In this document: one piece after another, positions 6,259-7,904 of the stretch
Numbering within the stretch: position 1 is the first letter of the stretch
Layout: each line of letters starts with the position of its first letter
Assembly: GCA_002448555.1 (NCBI GenBank)
Contig: DJYV01000003.1
Coordinates: forward strand, 1,529 to 9,432
DNA: 7,904 nt
Direction of reading: 5' to 3'
From: Flavobacteriales bacterium UBA6969
Lineage (GTDB): Bacteria; Bacteroidota; Bacteroidia; Flavobacteriales_D; Sanyastnellaceae
The notes under the pieces: model-generated
What the model was told of the DNA's origin: nothing
Seen by the model: the letters and a program-made list of their open reading frames with translations, nothing else
Database searches by the model: none
Position numbers and translations under genes: made by a program

Positions 6259-7548
6259 ATGGTACGGAAGGCTTTGTGCGCACTGCGCAGTCGATTGGTG
6301 GTAGCGATGGCGGTGGGTTTGTTTTCGATTTCCGTCGCTCATTCTGCACAGCTGCTCATTCCCATGGACGACAGCCAGTCCAACCACTTAAAAGCTTACG
6401 GTCTGGCCTATTGGTTGCTCGAGCAGGAGGTGGAAGTCGAATGGCTGCTGAACTACCGCGGGGGCAGTTTTCTTGTGCCCAACTTGGTTGCTGTGCAACA
6501 GGAATGTGTGATCCGGGGCATCAGCCACCAGGTCATCGCCGATGTGCAGGCCAGTCAGATCCTCACCGAAATCGCCCATCCCGAATCCAACACCGAACGC
6601 GTCAAGCTGGAGGTGGCACCAAAAATCGCCGTCTATAGCCCCGACGGCAAACAGCCTTGGGACGATGCGGTGACGTTGGTGTTGACGTACGCTGAGATTC
6701 CGTACGACGTCATTTACGATGCGGAAATCATGTCTGGCGCATTGCCGGTGTACGATTGGCTGCACCTGCACCACGAAGATTTTACCGGGCAATACGGCAA
6801 ATTCTACCGCTCTTACCGAAGCGCAGCTTGGTACCAAGACGAAGTGGCTCGGCAGGAGGGCATGGCACGCACGCTGGGATTCAACAAGGTCAGTGTCATG
6901 AAGCGCAATGTCGCTTTGCAGATCCGGGACTTCGTTCTCGGTGGTGGCTTCTTGTTCACCATGTGCTCGGGCACGGATTCATTTGACATCGCATTGGCTG
7001 CCGAAGAAGTCGACATCTGCCAAGCGCCGTTCGACGGCGATCCAGCAGAGCCCGGTGCGGCGCAGAAATTGGATTACGATCGGGGCCTGGCGTTTCATGA
7101 TTATCAGATCATCACCGATCCCATGGTGTACGAGTTTTCCGACATCGATGCCACGGAAGAGCACACCAAGACCAAGCAGTTGAACGACTTCTTCACGCTG
7201 TTCGACTTCAGTGCCAAGTGGGACATCATCCCGACCATGCTGACCCAGAGTCACGAACGCGTTATCCCTGGCTTCATGGGACAGACTACCGCGTTCCGCA
7301 AGCAGTTCATTCGGTCCGATGTGACGATCATGGGGGAGACCAAAAGCACGCGGTCGGCGAAATACATCCACGGCACGCTCGGGCAGGGCCAATGGACGTA
7401 CTACGGCGGACACGATCCAGAGGACTACCGGCACTTGGTCAACGACCCGCCAACGGATTTGAATCTGCACCCGAATTCAGCCGGGTACCGGCTCATCCTG
7501 AACAACATCCTCTTCCCGGCTGCCCGGAAGAAGGAACGCAAAACTTAG
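6259..7548 (+). CDS. Secreted protein usually named 'asparagine synthetase B'; class-I-GATase-like fold likely
   Basis: Seen: 429 residues from the ATG at 6259, with a signal peptide (MVRKALCALRSR, then VVAMAVGLFSISVAHSA) before QLLIPMDD. Conserved blocks include QSNHLKAYGLAYWLLE (40-55), LLNYRGGSF (63-71), YDWLHLHHEDFTGQYGKF (165-182), GGGFLFTMCSGTDSFD (228-243), KWDIIPTMLTQ (320-330), GFMGQTTAF (338-346), GGHDPEDY (383-390) and DLNLHPNSAGYRLILNN (400-416). Known: this family is widespread in Bacteroidota and often carries the name asparagine synthetase B. It has neither the N-terminal Cys amidotransferase domain nor the SGGxDS ATP site of true AsnB; the CSGTDS stretch may be the source of the name. 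Inference: strand-like KIAVY, YDVIYDAEI, the GGG-x5-Cys elbow (Cys236) and late GQGQWTYYGGHD (His385) recall class-I amidotransferase/ThuA-like folds. GTG 6235 is an alternative start, but it weakens the signal peptide. The gene lies 30 nt behind dnaB, so co-transcription is likely. The function is unknown. Confidence 0.85.
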   Translation: MVRKALCALRSRLVVAMAVGLFSISVAHSAQLLIPMDDSQSNHLKAYGLAYWLLEQEVEVEWLLNYRGGSFLVPNLVAVQQECVIRGISHQVIADVQASQILTEIAHPESNTERVKLEVAPKIAVYSPDGKQPWDDAVTLVLTYAEIPYDVIYDAEIMSGALPVYDWLHLHHEDFTGQYGKFYRSYRSAAWYQDEVARQEGMARTLGFNKVSVMKRNVALQIRDFVLGGGFLFTMCSGTDSFDIALAAEEVDICQAPFDGDPAEPGAAQKLDYDRGLAFHDYQIITDPMVYEFSDIDATEEHTKTKQLNDFFTLFDFSAKWDIIPTMLTQSHERVIPGFMGQTTAFRKQFIRSDVTIMGETKSTRSAKYIHGTLGQGQWTYYGGHDPEDYRHLVNDPPTDLNLHPNSAGYRLILNNILFPAARKKERKT

Positions 7549-7904
7549 GATTTGACCATCACGGCCAGCGTGAACAGGAACATTCCCGATTCCAATTCAT
7601 TGAATTGATAGTCGAGGGGGCCGTTCGATTTCTTGGCCATGCTGATGAGGCCGAGGCCTGCGCCTCCTTTGTCGGACCAATCGTTGTTGCACAGCCGTTC
7701 GACGTATCGCACACGCAATTCTTCGTGGGACATGCCATTGACTTCGGCCAGGTTCTCCCGCAAGCCCGCGGCCATGTCAAAGTCAACCAGGTTGCCGATG
7801 CGAATTTGGAGCCCGAGTGGGGTGTGTTCCAACGTCAGGTACAACTGGATTTCGCCTTCGTCGTCGACCCAGCCGTGGCGGCTGACGTTTTGCAAGCATT
7901 CGAT
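7545..7904 (-). CDS. SiaB-family (DUF6272) kinase-like protein, C-terminal part, cut by window edge
   Basis: Seen: 119 residues, open through the right edge, ending in TAA at 7545-7547. The first visible codons read IECLQNVSRHG, an N-box-like segment of a GHKL ATPase fold (Glu, Asn and His). Near the end GGAGLGLISMAKKS is the G box, followed by the strand FNELESGMFLFTLAVMVKS. Known: SiaB-family proteins are small GHKL-type kinases; in Pseudomonas, SiaB phosphorylates the anti-anti-sigma-like SiaC, opposed by the phosphatase SiaA, and this controls a diguanylate cyclase and aggregation. Bacteroidota relatives are common. Roughly a third of the protein, including its N-terminus, lies outside the window; an internal TTG at 7895 is not a start. 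The gene converges on the preceding gene, and their stop codons overlap by 3-4 bases. Whether SiaC- and SiaA-like genes lie beyond the edge cannot be seen here. Confidence 0.8.
   Translation of the reverse strand: MECLQNVSRHGWVDDEGEIQLYLTLEHTPLGLQIRIGNLVDFDMAAGLRENLAEVNGMSHEELRVRYVERLCNNDWSDKGGAGLGLISMAKKSNGPLDYQFNELESGMFLFTLAVMVKS

Overview
The window looks like a core-genome segment of a member of the Bacteroidota, most likely a Flavobacteriales-type, aquatic lineage with fairly high GC. Four things support this. Three genes have an exact Bacteroidota -7 promoter box (TAnnTTTG) upstream, and no start codon has a Shine-Dalgarno sequence. A short secreted protein carries the DDGSC repeats common in Bacteroidota surface proteins. 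dnaB is followed by the secreted protein that Bacteroidota genomes usually label 'asparagine synthetase B'. A NUDIX-type regulator with a winged helix is also present. The taxon below phylum level is inference.

Layout from left to right. (1) 32-493, minus: a 153-residue COG4337 / SnoaL-like protein that I read as an iota-class carbonic anhydrase without a signal peptide. (2) 494-738: a divergent intergenic region holding a perfect 13-bp palindrome and promoter-like boxes. (3) 739-1995, plus: metK, S-adenosylmethionine synthetase, intact. (4) 2077-2402, plus: a small exported DDGSC-repeat/dockerin-like protein whose signal peptide and mature part lie in different frames, so a one-base deletion, a sequencing error or recoding is involved. 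(5) 2410-3117, minus: a NUDIX/winged-helix regulator whose catalytic Nudix box is eroded. (6) 3207-4541, minus: a lipoprotein with an Ig-like domain and a propeller-like C-terminal part. (7) 4666-6228, plus: dnaB, replicative helicase, intact and without an intein. (8) 6259-7548, plus: a secreted protein, 30 nt behind dnaB, usually misnamed asparagine synthetase B; its motifs suggest a class-I-glutamine-amidotransferase-like fold. (9) 7545-7904, minus: the C-terminal 119 residues of a SiaB-family (DUF6272) kinase-like protein, cut by the window edge.

The genes do not form one pathway. metK and dnaB are housekeeping anchors, with accessory and poorly characterised genes between them. dnaB and the gene after it may be co-transcribed. 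The two minus-strand genes at 2410-4541 each appear to have their own promoter box. Points most worth a second look are the probable metal-independent carbonic anhydrase, the split signal-peptide gene, the NUDIX sensor that has lost catalytic residues, the misnamed secreted protein and the repeated -7 boxes. I see no CRISPR array, transposon, rRNA or tRNA, and no gene-free stretch longer than 300 bases.
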